Both the position numbers and the translations under genes were made by a program. This document shows positions 8,061-16,054 of a DNA stretch of 44,057 nt, in pieces. The notes below the pieces were generated by a model, which saw nothing but the letters and a program-made list of their open reading frames with translations, was not told the DNA's origin and searched no databases. Positions within the stretch are counted from its first letter, which is position 1, and each line of letters begins with the position of its first letter. Source of the stretch: Streptomyces sp. DH37 (GTDB lineage: Bacteria; Actinomycetota; Actinomycetes; Streptomycetales; Streptomycetaceae); assembly GCF_029813835.1 (NCBI RefSeq), contig NZ_JARVKV010000060.1, positions 1 to 44,057 on the forward strand, read 5' to 3'.

Positions 8061-8832
8061 CGCGGCCCGCCCGCCGGGGACGCCGACCGTACGAGCCGGT
8101 CATGAAGAACGCCCCGTCCACCCACTGGCCGGGCACCGGGTCGTGCGGGAGCTGGGCTCCGGCGGCGGCGACGTCCACCTCGATCCCGCCGATCGTGCGC
8201 ACCCGCAGGCGGTGGAAGACCTCGCCGCTGATCTCGCTCTCGGTGCGCTCGGCGGCCACCACGCACCCCGCGAACAGCGCGTGCGCCGTCGGCGCCCACT
8301 CCCGGCCGGCGTCGTCGGGGCGGAACAGCCCGGCGGGGATGAGGTAGTCCGGCGCGAACTTCGGCTCGCGCTCCTCCTGCGCCGCGTCGTACGCCTCCTG
8401 ATCCGGGTACAGGTCGATCCGCTCGGCGAGCGCGCTCAGCCGCAGGCGGCCCTCGGTGGGCGCGCCGTCCCTCCCGCGGCCCAGCGCGCGCAGCTCCACG
8501 CGGTCGGTCAGCTCCACCGGCAGCGGGCACAGCATCTCCCCGCCCTCGCCGTCCAGCAGTTCCACGTGCGCGGTCCCGTCCGGCGCCAGGGCGACGCCGC
8601 GCACCGGGACCGGCGCGCCCCGCGGCACCAGGGCGGGCAGGACGTACGCCAGCGCCCCCTCCGCGTCGATCTCCAGTTCGACGCGCGCACCGCCCTCGCC
8701 GGTCCACACCACCCGCACCGCGCCCCCGCCGACGGGTTCCGCCCGCCCGAGGCCGTACAGTCGCCGCAGCAGCTCGCCGTACTCCTCCCGGTCGCCGATC
8801 TCGAGACCGATGGCTCCGAAGTGACTGGTCAT
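7852..8832 (-). CDS. Conserved hypothetical protein, possible stop-loss at its 3' end
   Basis: No family recognised with certainty. The first 245 residues or so have ordinary protein composition: an N-terminal block GAIGLEIGDREEYGELLRRLYGLG, a beta-rich centre (VRVVWTGEGGARVELEI ... VELLDGEGGEMLCPLPVEL), and a C-terminal block with EVFHRLRVRTIGGIEVDVAA and GQWVDGAFFMTG. These end near base 8095. The frame then stays open for about 80 residues of Arg/Pro/Gly (RRPRRAGRVRRRGRR...) that are simply the antisense of the TPR gene, stopping at 7852. The true protein probably ends soon after the FFMTG motif; mutation of the stop, or a sequence error, are alternatives. The ATG at 8832 has a GGGGG stretch about 8 nt upstream. 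Confidence 0.6.
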   Translation of the reverse strand: MTSHFGAIGLEIGDREEYGELLRRLYGLGRAEPVGGGAVRVVWTGEGGARVELEIDAEGALAYVLPALVPRGAPVPVRGVALAPDGTAHVELLDGEGGEMLCPLPVELTDRVELRALGRGRDGAPTEGRLRLSALAERIDLYPDQEAYDAAQEEREPKFAPDYLIPAGLFRPDDAGREWAPTAHALFAGCVVAAERTESEISGEVFHRLRVRTIGGIEVDVAAAGAQLPHDPVPGQWVDGAFFMTGSYGRRPRRAGRVRRRGRRSGRPPRSPAGDPAPPPGGSGAAPRRRGPRAPGCGRARSARRSCPARAPGRPGTPPRRRAAGR

Positions 8833-8973
8833 GACACGCACCCCCGTGGGAATGATCGATTCGACAGCCCCCACCGTCCTCCGCCCGCCCGGGGAGGGCA
8901 ATCGGATTTCGCGCGGGGCGCCGGGGAACGATGGACGGTGGACCCGCCCCGACCCCGACCCCCTGGACCGCCC

Positions 8974-9738
8974 GTGACACTCCGAGACTCCCGCCCGGTT
9001 CCCGCCGCCGCCCTCGCGCTGACCGCCGCCCTGCTCCTGGCGGGCTGCGAAGCCGCCGAGACCGGGGATCCGCCGACCGGTCCGGAGCCCGCCGCGTCCG
9101 GCGGACGGGCCGTCAGCCCGCTGGAGAACGAGGAGGGGACCGGTCCCGGGCTGGCTCCCGTCTCCTCCGGGGCGGACCGGGAGAAGGCGCGCGGGATCAT
9201 CGAGGAGGTCGTGACCAAGGGGCGCGGACCCAGGACCGGTTACGACCGGGACGAGTTCGGATACGCCTGGATGGACACCGCCGACGGCGTGCCGCTGGCG
9301 CGCAACGGCTGCGACACGCGCAACGACCTCCTCGCCCGCGACGGCCGGCGGCTGCGCTTCCGCTCCGGGTCCGACTGCGTGGTCGTCTCCATGACGCTGG
9401 CCGACCCGTACACGGGCGAGGAGATCGCCTGGAAGAAGCGGGACGCCGCTGAGGTGCAGATAGACCATGTGGTGCCGCTGTCGTACGCCTGGCAGATGGG
9501 CGCCTCCCGCTGGCCGGAGGACAAGCGCGAGCGGTTCGCCAACGACCCCCTCAACCTGCTGCCCGTGGACGGTTCGGCCAACAGCGCCAAGGGCGACTCC
9601 GGCCCCGCGGCCTGGCTGCCCCCCAGCAAGCGGATCCGCTGCGCCTACGCGGTGCGCTTCGCGCAGGTCGCCCTGGAGTACGGGATGCCGGTGACGGCGG
9701 CGGACAAGCGGGTGATGCTGCGGCAGTGCGGGGGCTGA
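8974..9738 (+). CDS. HNH-family nuclease-like lipoprotein (DUF1524 type)
   Basis: A 254-residue exported protein. The N-terminus is a lipoprotein signal with lipobox LAGC ending at Cys25, then a Ser/Pro/Gly-rich linker to about residue 66. The C-terminal domain carries the His-Asn motif of the GmrSD/DUF1524 branch of HNH nucleases: DH at 164-165, LNL around Asn194, then SANSAKGD with Asn203, Lys206 and Asp208. Cys113 and Cys135, plus two cysteines near the C-terminus, may form disulfides, as expected outside the cytoplasm. Such proteins are frequent in Streptomyces and are presumed surface DNases (nutrient, defence or competition roles are inference). The GTG at 8974 is chosen because it starts a complete signal peptide; no good SD is visible. 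The frame is open far upstream, but that part is antisense of the divergent gene. Confidence 0.85.
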   Translation: MTLRDSRPVPAAALALTAALLLAGCEAAETGDPPTGPEPAASGGRAVSPLENEEGTGPGLAPVSSGADREKARGIIEEVVTKGRGPRTGYDRDEFGYAWMDTADGVPLARNGCDTRNDLLARDGRRLRFRSGSDCVVVSMTLADPYTGEEIAWKKRDAAEVQIDHVVPLSYAWQMGASRWPEDKRERFANDPLNLLPVDGSANSAKGDSGPAAWLPPSKRIRCAYAVRFAQVALEYGMPVTAADKRVMLRQCGG

Positions 9739-9753
9739 GCCGGGCGCGGAGTC

Positions 9754-9778
9754 CGCGGACCCGCCGGCCGGGTCCGCG
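9754..9778 (+). terminator. Hairpin downstream of the HNH lipoprotein gene
   Basis: A perfect 9-bp stem (9754-9762 with 9770-9778), 7-nt loop, begins 16 nt after the stop codon. Confidence 0.6.
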
Positions 9779-9793
9779 CGCCCCGTCCGGCGG

Positions 9794-9823
9794 CACGGAC
9801 CGTCCGTCAGCACGGACCGTCCG
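9794..9823. repeat. Two direct copies of a 13-bp near-palindrome
   Basis: CACGGACCGTCCG occurs at 9794-9806 and 9811-9823, start-to-start distance 17 bp. Each copy contains CGGAC-C-GTCCG, a short palindrome. This could be an operator for the M23 peptidase gene 150 bp downstream, or chance in GC-rich DNA. Confidence 0.4.
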
Positions 9824-9973
9824 GGCGGGCAGGGAGCCGGGCCGCCGGCCCTCCGCGCCCGGGGGCGCCGGAGGCGTACTTGGCAGGGGAGCCCCCGGCC
9901 CCTACTTTGACGATGTCCATTCAAATCGGGGGTGTCGTCACGGGCGGTGCCTCCGGCTGCCGAGGAGGACCGC

Positions 9974-11218
9974 ATGTTCGGCTGGAGAAGACCGGTGACC
10001 CGCCGGGCCGCCGCCGTCACCACCGCTCTGCTGACGCTGGCGGGGGCGCTGTCCCTGGCCGCCCCGGCGGGAGCCGCCACCGGTGAGCGGCGGGGCGCCG
10101 ATCCGTCGGACGCCGTGGCCGAACGCCTGCTGGAACGCGGGCGCGCCGAGATCGGGGCCGCCGCGGCGCACGACGCTACGCGCGTCAACATCACCCGCGG
10201 CGCGAACGGCTGGGCCTTCGGCACGGCCGTGCTGGCCACCGAGCCGGGCTCGGAGCGGATGCCCCGCGGCTGGCTGTTCCTCGCCGAGCGGGAGAGCGGG
10301 CAGTGGCGGGTCGCCCTCGAGGGCGAGGACCGGTTCGCCGAACTGTCCCGGCGCTCCCCGCTGGTCAGGGCGGCGGAGAAGCCCCTGTTCGCCCGGCTCG
10401 GCGGCCCGCGGCAGGACGCCCCCGCACCGGGCGGCCCGGACGGCGGGGACGAGGTCGTCGCGTACGGCGCCGGCGACTACCGCACCGGCATGGCGCTGCC
10501 GACGACCGTCGGCGCCAACACCGTCATGACCAGCGGCCCCCACGGCTGGAGCGGCAGCGCGGCGCCGTGGAGCTCGCTGGACTTCGCCGGGGGCGACGAG
10601 GTGGTCCGCGCGGCCCGGCAGGGCACGGCCTACACCATGTGCCGGGGCTGGGTACGGGTCGTCCACGACCGCGGCTACGCCACGGACTACTACCACCTGT
10701 GGAGCAACATCAGCACCAACGGCGGCTGGGTGAACGCCGGCGCCTTCCTCGGCTACACGGGCACGGACGTCACCTGCGGCGGCGCCGCCTACGGCCGCCA
10801 CGTCCACTTCGGCCTGATCCAGAACGGCTCCTACATCGGGATCGCGGGCCACAACCTGGGCAAGTGGGTGATCTACAACGGCGGCGCCGCCTACCAGGGA
10901 TCGGCGATGCACGGCAGCCGGCAGGTCGGCGCCGGGGGCACCCTGTACAACCACGGCGCGCTGGGCCTCGACCAGGCCGTGGTCGACGCCAACGGGGGCA
11001 CCTCCGTCAACAAGCGCTCCGGGCCCGGCACCGGTCACGCGGTGAGGGGCTCGGCGGCGGACGGGGCCACGGTGACCGTCTCCTGCTCCGCCAACGGCAC
11101 CTCGCACACCGGCCGCTACGGCACCACGAGCCTGTGGAACCGGCTGAGCGACGGCACCTGGATCAGCGACGCCTACGTGTGGACGGGCGTCAACGGCCCG
11201 ATCAACGGCTGGTGCTGA
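9974..11218 (+). CDS. Secreted M23-family (LasA-like) metallopeptidase with C-terminal SH3-like domain
   Basis: A 414-residue secreted zinc peptidase. A Sec signal peptide covers residues 1 to about 35 (AGA|A). A propeptide-like region precedes the catalytic domain, which holds the LasA-type zinc ligands: PHGWSGSA with His near 189, SSLDF with Asp near 201, and GRHVHF with the HxH pair near 275. YYHLW is the second conserved His segment. The last 80 residues (NKRSGPGTGHAVRG ... WISDAYVWTG) form an SH3b-like cell-wall-binding module ending in Cys. The expected activity is cleavage of peptidoglycan cross-bridges. The ATG at 9974 has AGGAGG (9963-9968) 5 nt upstream, better than the ATG at 9932. 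It is monocistronic, with hairpins on both sides. Confidence 0.92.
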   Translation: MFGWRRPVTRRAAAVTTALLTLAGALSLAAPAGAATGERRGADPSDAVAERLLERGRAEIGAAAAHDATRVNITRGANGWAFGTAVLATEPGSERMPRGWLFLAERESGQWRVALEGEDRFAELSRRSPLVRAAEKPLFARLGGPRQDAPAPGGPDGGDEVVAYGAGDYRTGMALPTTVGANTVMTSGPHGWSGSAAPWSSLDFAGGDEVVRAARQGTAYTMCRGWVRVVHDRGYATDYYHLWSNISTNGGWVNAGAFLGYTGTDVTCGGAAYGRHVHFGLIQNGSYIGIAGHNLGKWVIYNGGAAYQGSAMHGSRQVGAGGTLYNHGALGLDQAVVDANGGTSVNKRSGPGTGHAVRGSAADGATVTVSCSANGTSHTGRYGTTSLWNRLSDGTWISDAYVWTGVNGPINGWC

Positions 11219-11271
11219 GGCGCCCGCCGCCGCCCGCACCGCCGCCGCACGCCGCCCTGTCACCCGCCCGT

Positions 11272-11302
11272 CACCCCGCGGCGCCGGCGCACCGGCGGGG
11301 TG
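11272..11302 (+). terminator. Hairpin downstream of the M23 peptidase gene
   Basis: An 8-bp stem CACCCCGC/GCGGGGTG (11272-11279 with 11295-11302) with a GC-rich 15-nt loop lies 53 nt after the stop codon. Confidence 0.5.
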
Positions 11303-11409
11303 CGAGCGCCTCACCGCGGTCGTAGACGGCGTACGCCATCGATGCCCCGGCGAAGGGACGAACTGACGGGATTTCCCCGGAAGGACAGCGGTATCCCCGC
11401 ACACCACCA

Positions 11410-11436
11410 TTGCCGCAGTGACGGCGGCGGTACTGT
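11410..11436 (+). promoter_or_regulatory. Possible promoter of the small lipoprotein gene
   Basis: TTGCCG (11410-11415) and TACTGT (11431-11436) are separated by 15 nt. The predicted start is near 11443, about 29 nt before the GTG at 11472. Confidence 0.35.
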
Positions 11437-11471
11437 GCGTCGCCGAACCGAACGGACTGGAGGCGGGGGTC

Positions 11472-11864
11472 GTGAGCACGACACGGCGAGCGGTTGTGAC
11501 CGCGCTGGTGGCGGCCGGTGTGCTGCTGCTGGGCGGCTGCGGCCAGACGGACGGCACCGAGGGACCGGGCGGCGGTGCCCGGGGGGAGACCGGCGCCGGA
11601 GGCGGGCAGCGCATCCCCTCGGAGCTGGTGGGGAGCTGGAGCACGGACAGCTCCTTCAACTTCGACCCGACCGTCTTCAGCTTCTACGAGGACGGCTTCT
11701 TCACCCAGGAGGTCGGGGCGAGCAGGGCCGCGGGCCGGTACGAGGTCAAGAACGGCACGCTCCTGACGCTCCCCGAGGGGGGAGAACCGAAGGCCTACGC
11801 ATGGCGGCTGGGAGAGGGCGGCTGCCTGTACCTCGACGACGTCAAGCACTGCCCGTACTCCTGA
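11472..11864 (+). CDS. Small lipoprotein of unknown function
   Basis: A 130-residue lipoprotein: twin Arg near the start (TTRRAV), a hydrophobic stretch, and lipobox LGGC with Cys23. A Gly/Glu linker follows, then a compact domain of about 85 residues: PSELVGSWSTDSSFNFDPTV, FSFYEDGFFTQEV, GRYEVKNGTLLTL. The pattern 'GxW ... F.eDG.f ... GrYev..g.L.l' resembles small lipocalin-like or META-like domains, but I cannot assign a family. The GTG at 11472 has GGAGG (11459-11463) 8 nt upstream. Function unknown; location is the outer face of the membrane. Confidence 0.8.
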   Translation: MSTTRRAVVTALVAAGVLLLGGCGQTDGTEGPGGGARGETGAGGGQRIPSELVGSWSTDSSFNFDPTVFSFYEDGFFTQEVGASRAAGRYEVKNGTLLTLPEGGEPKAYAWRLGEGGCLYLDDVKHCPYS

Positions 11865-11890
11865 GGGCGGCCTTCCGAAGGGACGCGCTC

Positions 11891-11943
11891 CGCACCGCTT
11901 CCGCGGGGCGGCGGGCCGGACACCCCGCCGCGGAAGCGGTGCG
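11891..11943. terminator. Long hairpin terminator after the small lipoprotein gene
   Basis: A perfect 16-bp stem (11891-11906 with 11928-11943), whose loop can pair further, lies 26 nt after the lipoprotein stop. It could also stop transcription from the convergent AIM24 gene. Confidence 0.75.
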
Positions 11944-12456
11944 CCCGGCCCCCTACCCCTCCCGCGCGGCGCGCGGCCGTACGCACGCGGTGCGCGGGAG
12001 GGCGGGCGTTCTCAGTGGGACACGGGCGGGGGCGGGGGCGGCAGGTGGCCGCACAGCCGCCGGCAGACGACGGTCCGCCCGGAGCCCGTCCCGGCCCTGG
12101 CCGCCGGTCGTCCGGCGTGCCCTCTTCCCGGCGACGGACGGCACCGCGCCCGGACCGGACGCCGGTGGAGCGATTCGTTGAAGCAGCAGAGCCTGGGCGG
12201 GGATTGGGACGGAAAGCGGGGGGAAGACAACACGCCCACACCGTATCGGCCCCGGCCCGTTTCCGGGCAGGCCGTGTGAGTACCGGCACATCCGCCGGGC
12301 GCCCGAGCACGTGCGCGGCCGTTCCGGCCCGTGGGGGAGTCCGGTGCGTCCCGCGCGCCGGCCGCGGCTGCCGCGCCGGCGGCCCGGGGAGCGGCGGGCC
12401 GTGAGCGACCGGCGGCGGCCGGCACGGGGCACGGGCCCTGTCCGGAGGGCCGCGCC
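11944..12456. other. Non-coding stretch between convergent genes; nothing recognised
   Basis: About 510 bp separate the lipoprotein terminator from the end of the AIM24 gene. Open frames on both strands are Arg/Pro/Gly-rich and look like GC-driven artefacts. A segment around 12170-12270 is less GC-rich than its surroundings. No promoter, repeat or RNA gene can be supported by eye; a gene remnant is possible. Confidence 0.5.
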
Positions 12457-13134
12457 TCAGCCGGACGCCTGGCCGGCCGGACGCGACTCGCTCGGGCGGA
12501 CGATCACGAAGCCCTCGCCGTCCAGCCTGAGCTGCACCGCCTCGCCGGAACCGCCGCGGATCATCGAGCCGAAGCTCTGCGACCGGTGCAGGGAGGTGGC
12601 GAGCTGCGCGCTCCAGCCGACGACCGCGTCGGTGTCCACGAAGACCGGGCCGCCCGGTGAGACGGGGATGACGATGGGGGAGCCCTCGCAGATCACGCCC
12701 AGCCTGCCGTGGCCGGTGAAGAGGCTGTTGAACAGGCCGCCGCCCACCATGCCCGCGCCCTTGACGACCCTTATGTCGTAGCTGAGGGTCGCGTCGAAGC
12801 ACAGCACGTTGCGCCCGTTGACGGTGAGGCTGTCGCCGGGGTCGATGTCGACGATGAAGCAGTTGGCGGCGTCGTGGGCGAACCAGGCCTCGCCCCGGCC
12901 CCGGACGGACATCAGGGCGAGCCCCTCGCCGGTGACGGAGCGCTTGAGGAAGTTCCCCACCCCCTGGCCCTTCCTCTCGAAGCTCAGGTCGCCGCGGAAG
13001 GCGACCATCGCGCCCTGCCGGGCGTAGCACTCGCCGTCCACCACGTACCGGATCGACTTGGCGTTCTGCAGGGACATGCCGGGGGCGGTGGCCGGCCGGA
13101 CCATGTTCTCGGAGGCGAAGAGATCACTGCGCAT
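12457..13134 (-). CDS. AIM24 family protein
   Basis: A 225-residue protein of the AIM24 (formerly DUF124) beta-sandwich family. It shows GECYARQGAMVAFRGDLSFERKG near the start, the glycine-rich central strands (GLALMSVRGRGEAWFAHDA; IDPGDSLTVNGRNVLCFD) and the C-terminal SPGGPVFVDTDAVVGWSA block. Yeast Aim24 acts in mitochondrial inner-membrane organisation; the bacterial role is unknown. The ATG at 13134 is chosen over the upstream in-frame start at 13170 because a GGGGGGAG stretch lies about 10 nt before it and the extra residues are Arg/Gly-rich. It is divergent from the PemK-like gene, sharing a 109-bp intergenic region. Confidence 0.88.
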   Translation of the reverse strand: MRSDLFASENMVRPATAPGMSLQNAKSIRYVVDGECYARQGAMVAFRGDLSFERKGQGVGNFLKRSVTGEGLALMSVRGRGEAWFAHDAANCFIVDIDPGDSLTVNGRNVLCFDATLSYDIRVVKGAGMVGGGLFNSLFTGHGRLGVICEGSPIVIPVSPGGPVFVDTDAVVGWSAQLATSLHRSQSFGSMIRGGSGEAVQLRLDGEGFVIVRPSESRPAGQASG

Positions 13135-13231
13135 GAGCCGTATGCTCCCCCCGCTCCGGCGCCCGGCCAAGACGCCGCGCGCGGAACGCCGGGCGCCGGT
13201 CCCGGGCCGCCCGGGCGCCGGGCGGTGCCGC

Positions 13232-13237
13232 TAGCGT
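13232..13237 (+). promoter_or_regulatory. -10 element for a leaderless PemK-like transcript
   Basis: TAGCGT fits the TANNNT consensus and ends 6 nt before the ATG at 13244, so the predicted transcription start is at the A of the ATG. No SD and no convincing -35 are visible. Confidence 0.5.
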
Positions 13238-13243
13238 GTGCCC

Positions 13244-13708
13244 ATGGCGACGGACGAGACGCGGACGGCCGGCGGACTCCGGGAGGCCCCGGGGAGGTGG
13301 GGGGCCACCGCGACCACACAGGCGCGGGCGGACGAGGTGGGCGCGGTACGGACGGCCTACGCGCCCGCCCCGGACGGCGATCCCGACCCCGGCGAGATCG
13401 TCTGGACCTGGGTGCCGTACGAGGAGATGGACGGACGGGGCAAGGACCGGCCCGTCCTGGTCGTGGCGCGCGAGGCGGCCGGCACCCTGCTGGCCGTACA
13501 GCTCTCCAGCCGGCGGCGGGAGGGCGAGCACGACTGGGTGCCGCTCGGGTCCGGCCCGTGGGACCGCTCCGGGCGGGACTCGTGGGTGGACCTGGACCGG
13601 GTGCTGCGCGTCCACCCGGAGGGGATGCGGCGCGAGGCGTGCGCGCTGGACCGGGCGAGGTTCGACCGGGTCGTGCACAGCCTCCAGCGGCGGTACGGCT
13701 GGCGCTGA
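13244..13708 (+). CDS. PemK/MazF-family toxin-like protein
   Basis: A 154-residue protein whose C-terminal 110 residues match the PemK/MazF-like fold: PGEIVWTWVPYEE, then KDRPVLVVAREAAGTLLAVQLSS, and later the DLDRVLRVHPEG block. The first 40 residues are a charged, probably flexible extension. MazF proteins are usually endoribonucleases paired with a small antitoxin encoded directly upstream. No antitoxin-sized ORF is visible on this strand, and the transcript looks leaderless, so this may be a solitary or domesticated member rather than an active toxin. The ATG at 13244 is preferred over the GTG 6 nt upstream because of the -10 spacing. Confidence 0.78.
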   Translation: MATDETRTAGGLREAPGRWGATATTQARADEVGAVRTAYAPAPDGDPDPGEIVWTWVPYEEMDGRGKDRPVLVVAREAAGTLLAVQLSSRRREGEHDWVPLGSGPWDRSGRDSWVDLDRVLRVHPEGMRREACALDRARFDRVVHSLQRRYGWR

Positions 13709-13768
13709 TCCGCTCGCATACTGGCCCGGTACGCACCGACGCACAGCCCTGCCGCCGAGGAGGCCACC

Positions 13769-14506
13769 GTGGACGGTCAGCTCAGCCCCATGCCCGAGGA
13801 CTGGAGCCGCGCGCTCGCGATCGTCGCGCACCCGGACGACCTGGAGTACGGGGCCGCCGCCGCCGTCGCGCGGTGGACCGCCGCCGGACGGGAGGTCGCG
13901 TACCTGCTGGTGACGCGCGGCGAGGCCGGGATCGACACCATGGAGCCGGAGCGGGCGGCGCGCGTGCGGGAGGCGGAGCAGCGGGCGAGCGCCGCCGTGG
14001 TCGGGGTGGACACCGTGGAGTTCCTGGACCACCGGGACGGGGTGATCGAGGAGGGCGTCGCCCTGCGCCGCGACCTGGCCGCCGCGATCCGCCGCCACCG
14101 GCCCGAACTGGTCGTCACCCTCAACCACCACGAGACCTGGGGCGGCGTCAACTGGAACACCCCCGACCACCGGGCCGTCGGCCGCGCCGCGCTGGACGCG
14201 GCGGGGGACGCCGGAAACCGCTGGATCTTCACCGACCTGGCCGGGGAGGGGCTGGAGCCCTGGGACGGGGTGCGCTGGGTGGCGGTCGCCGGATCGTCGG
14301 AGCCGACGCACGCCGTGGAGGTGACGGAGGAGGACGTGGACCGGGCCGTCGCCTCGCTCGCCGAGCACCGCGCGTACATCGGGGCGCTCAGCGACAAGGA
14401 ACCCGCCGAGTACGCCCGGGAGTTCATCACCGGCATGATGGACATGCTCGCCGAGCGCACCGGCGGCCGGCGGGCCGTGGCCTTCCAGGTGTACCCGCGG
14501 GGGTGA
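13769..14506 (+). CDS. PIG-L family deacetylase
   Basis: A 245-residue LmbE/PIG-L zinc deacetylase. The hallmark metal-binding AHPDD is at residues 20-24, with GEAGID near 50 and the third-ligand region NTPDHRAVG around 131. Actinobacterial members include MshB and Mca of mycothiol metabolism, but many, like this shorter one, act on unknown N-acetyl substrates. The overall pattern (VTRGEAG, EFLDHRDG, TWGGVNWNTPDHR) is typical of the general Streptomyces subgroup, so neither MshB nor Mca is asserted. The GTG at 13769 has GGAGG (13759-13763) 5 nt upstream. It lies 60 nt after the PemK-like gene and is convergent with the MFS gene. Confidence 0.9.
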   Translation: MDGQLSPMPEDWSRALAIVAHPDDLEYGAAAAVARWTAAGREVAYLLVTRGEAGIDTMEPERAARVREAEQRASAAVVGVDTVEFLDHRDGVIEEGVALRRDLAAAIRRHRPELVVTLNHHETWGGVNWNTPDHRAVGRAALDAAGDAGNRWIFTDLAGEGLEPWDGVRWVAVAGSSEPTHAVEVTEEDVDRAVASLAEHRAYIGALSDKEPAEYAREFITGMMDMLAERTGGRRAVAFQVYPRG

Positions 14507-14577
14507 CGGGCGGGACGCCGCCCCGTCCCGCCCCGTCCCGGACGCGTCCGCGGCCGGGGTGGCCGGGCCCGTACGCG

Positions 14578-15897
14578 TCACCGGCCGTCCGCGGCCGGGC
14601 GGCGGAGGCGGACGAGCAGGGCGAGCGCGGCGACCGGCAGGATCAGGGCCGCGCCCATCGCGTTGAGCCAGCCGTAGCCCGCCTGCGCGACGACCAGGCC
14701 GGCGAGCGCGCCGCCCGCGCCCGCCGACGCGTTCATGGACAGGTCGGACAGCCCCTGGACGGCCGCGCGGGCGTCCTGCGGAACCGAGTCGGTGAGCAGG
14801 GTGGAGCCGCCCACCAGCCCCGCCGACCAGCCCAGGCCGAGGAGGAACAGGCCCACCGCGCTCTGGACGTGGTGGCCGTCCGCCGTACCGGCCGTCAGCG
14901 CCGCGCACGCCAGCAGCGCGGTGCCGGCGAGGATGACGGAGACCCGGCCGACGCGGTCGCACAGCCAGCCCATCAGCGGGGAGAAGGCGTACATGCCCGT
15001 GATGTGGCCGCTGATCACCAGGCCGATCAGTTCGATGCCGGCGCCGTGGTGGTCGAGGTCGACCGGGGTCATCACCATGATCGAGACCATGGTGGTGTGG
15101 GAGCCCGCGACGGCGACCAGGGCCAGCCGGGCGCGCGGCGAGGCGGCCACGGCGGCGAGCCCGGCGCGCAGCGAACGGCTCTCCGCGGACGCCGGGGCGT
15201 CCCGGTCGGCGGCGGCCAGGGCACGGGCGGTGAGCAGGGGGTCCGGGCGCAGCAGGGCGAACACCAGCGCGGCGGCCACCAGGAAGACGCCCGCGCCCCA
15301 CAGGAACGGGCCCGCCGCCTCGGGAACGCCCAGCCCCGCGACGCTGCGTCCGGCCGGGGCCGCGATGTTCGGGCCGAGGACCGCGCCGACGGTCGTGGCC
15401 CACACCACCGTGGAGATGGCCCGGCCGCGGTGGGCGGGCTCGACGAGGTCGGCGGCGGCGAAGCGGGCCTGGAGGTTGGCGGAGGAGCCCGCGCCGAAGG
15501 CCGCCATGCCCAGCAGGAGCAGGGGGAAGCTGCCGAGGACGGCGGCGAGGACCACCGCACCGCCGCCCGCGGCGCCGACCAGGTAGCCCAGGGCGAGACC
15601 GGCGCGTCGGCCGCGAGCGGCCGTCAGGGCGGCGAACGGCAGGGACAGCACGGCCGTGCCCAGGACCGACGACGTCGCCGCCAGGCCGGCGAGCCCCTCG
15701 GAGCCGCTGACCTGCTCGGCCAGCACGGCGGCCAGCGCGATGCCCGTGGCCACCCCCAGCCCGCCCAGGATCTGGCTGGCCACGAGCACGGCGGCGGTAC
15801 GGCGGCGCAGCGCGGCCAGGCCGTCCTCGCGGGGCGCCCCGGCGGTGGCGCCCGGGGGGCTGTCAGCCGCGTCGGCGGTTTGGGAGGTGTCCGTCAC
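14578..15897 (-). CDS. MFS transporter
   Basis: A 439-residue integral membrane protein with about 12 predicted membrane helices in two groups of six. The MFS loop signature is visible in the second half (GWLCDRVGRVSVILAG), with a charged cytoplasmic loop near residues 215-245. No antibiotic-specific motif is recognised; drug or metabolite efflux is the usual role. The 25-residue N-terminus is Ala/Thr/Asp-rich and cytosolic. The start is GTG at 15897; no SD is visible, but CAGACT (complement of 15905-15910) ends 7 nt before it, so the mRNA may be leaderless. The direction is convergent with the PIG-L gene. Confidence 0.9.
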   Translation of the reverse strand: MTDTSQTADAADSPPGATAGAPREDGLAALRRRTAAVLVASQILGGLGVATGIALAAVLAEQVSGSEGLAGLAATSSVLGTAVLSLPFAALTAARGRRAGLALGYLVGAAGGGAVVLAAVLGSFPLLLLGMAAFGAGSSANLQARFAAADLVEPAHRGRAISTVVWATTVGAVLGPNIAAPAGRSVAGLGVPEAAGPFLWGAGVFLVAAALVFALLRPDPLLTARALAAADRDAPASAESRSLRAGLAAVAASPRARLALVAVAGSHTTMVSIMVMTPVDLDHHGAGIELIGLVISGHITGMYAFSPLMGWLCDRVGRVSVILAGTALLACAALTAGTADGHHVQSAVGLFLLGLGWSAGLVGGSTLLTDSVPQDARAAVQGLSDLSMNASAGAGGALAGLVVAQAGYGWLNAMGAALILPVAALALLVRLRRPAADGR

Positions 15898-15966
15898 GAG
15901 CGGCAGTCTGCCAGCCGGGGGCGGCCGGGGAATCCCCCCGGGGGAGGTTCGCCACCAGGGGAAGCG

Positions 15967-15987
15967 GGAGGCACCGCCGGAGCCTCC
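15967..15987 (-). terminator. Weak hairpin downstream of the methyltransferase gene
   Basis: A 6-bp stem GGAGGC/GCCTCC (15967-15972 with 15982-15987) with a 9-nt loop lies between the methyltransferase stop and the MFS start on the minus strand. Confidence 0.3.
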
Positions 15988-16054
15988 GGGACGCCCGGGA
16001 CGGGACGCCCAGGACGGTGCGCACGGTGCGCCCGGTGTGCTCGGAACGGGGCGC

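Noticed and set aside
9907..9938. TTGACG ... TGTCGT promoter before the M23 peptidase
   Set aside because: The spacer is 20 nt and the -10 hexamer does not fit TANNNT.
12015..12404. 129-codon ORF in the gap between the lipoprotein and AIM24 genes
   Set aside because: Composition is Arg/Pro/Gly-rich, there is no SD, and all frames are open because stop codons are rare at this GC content.
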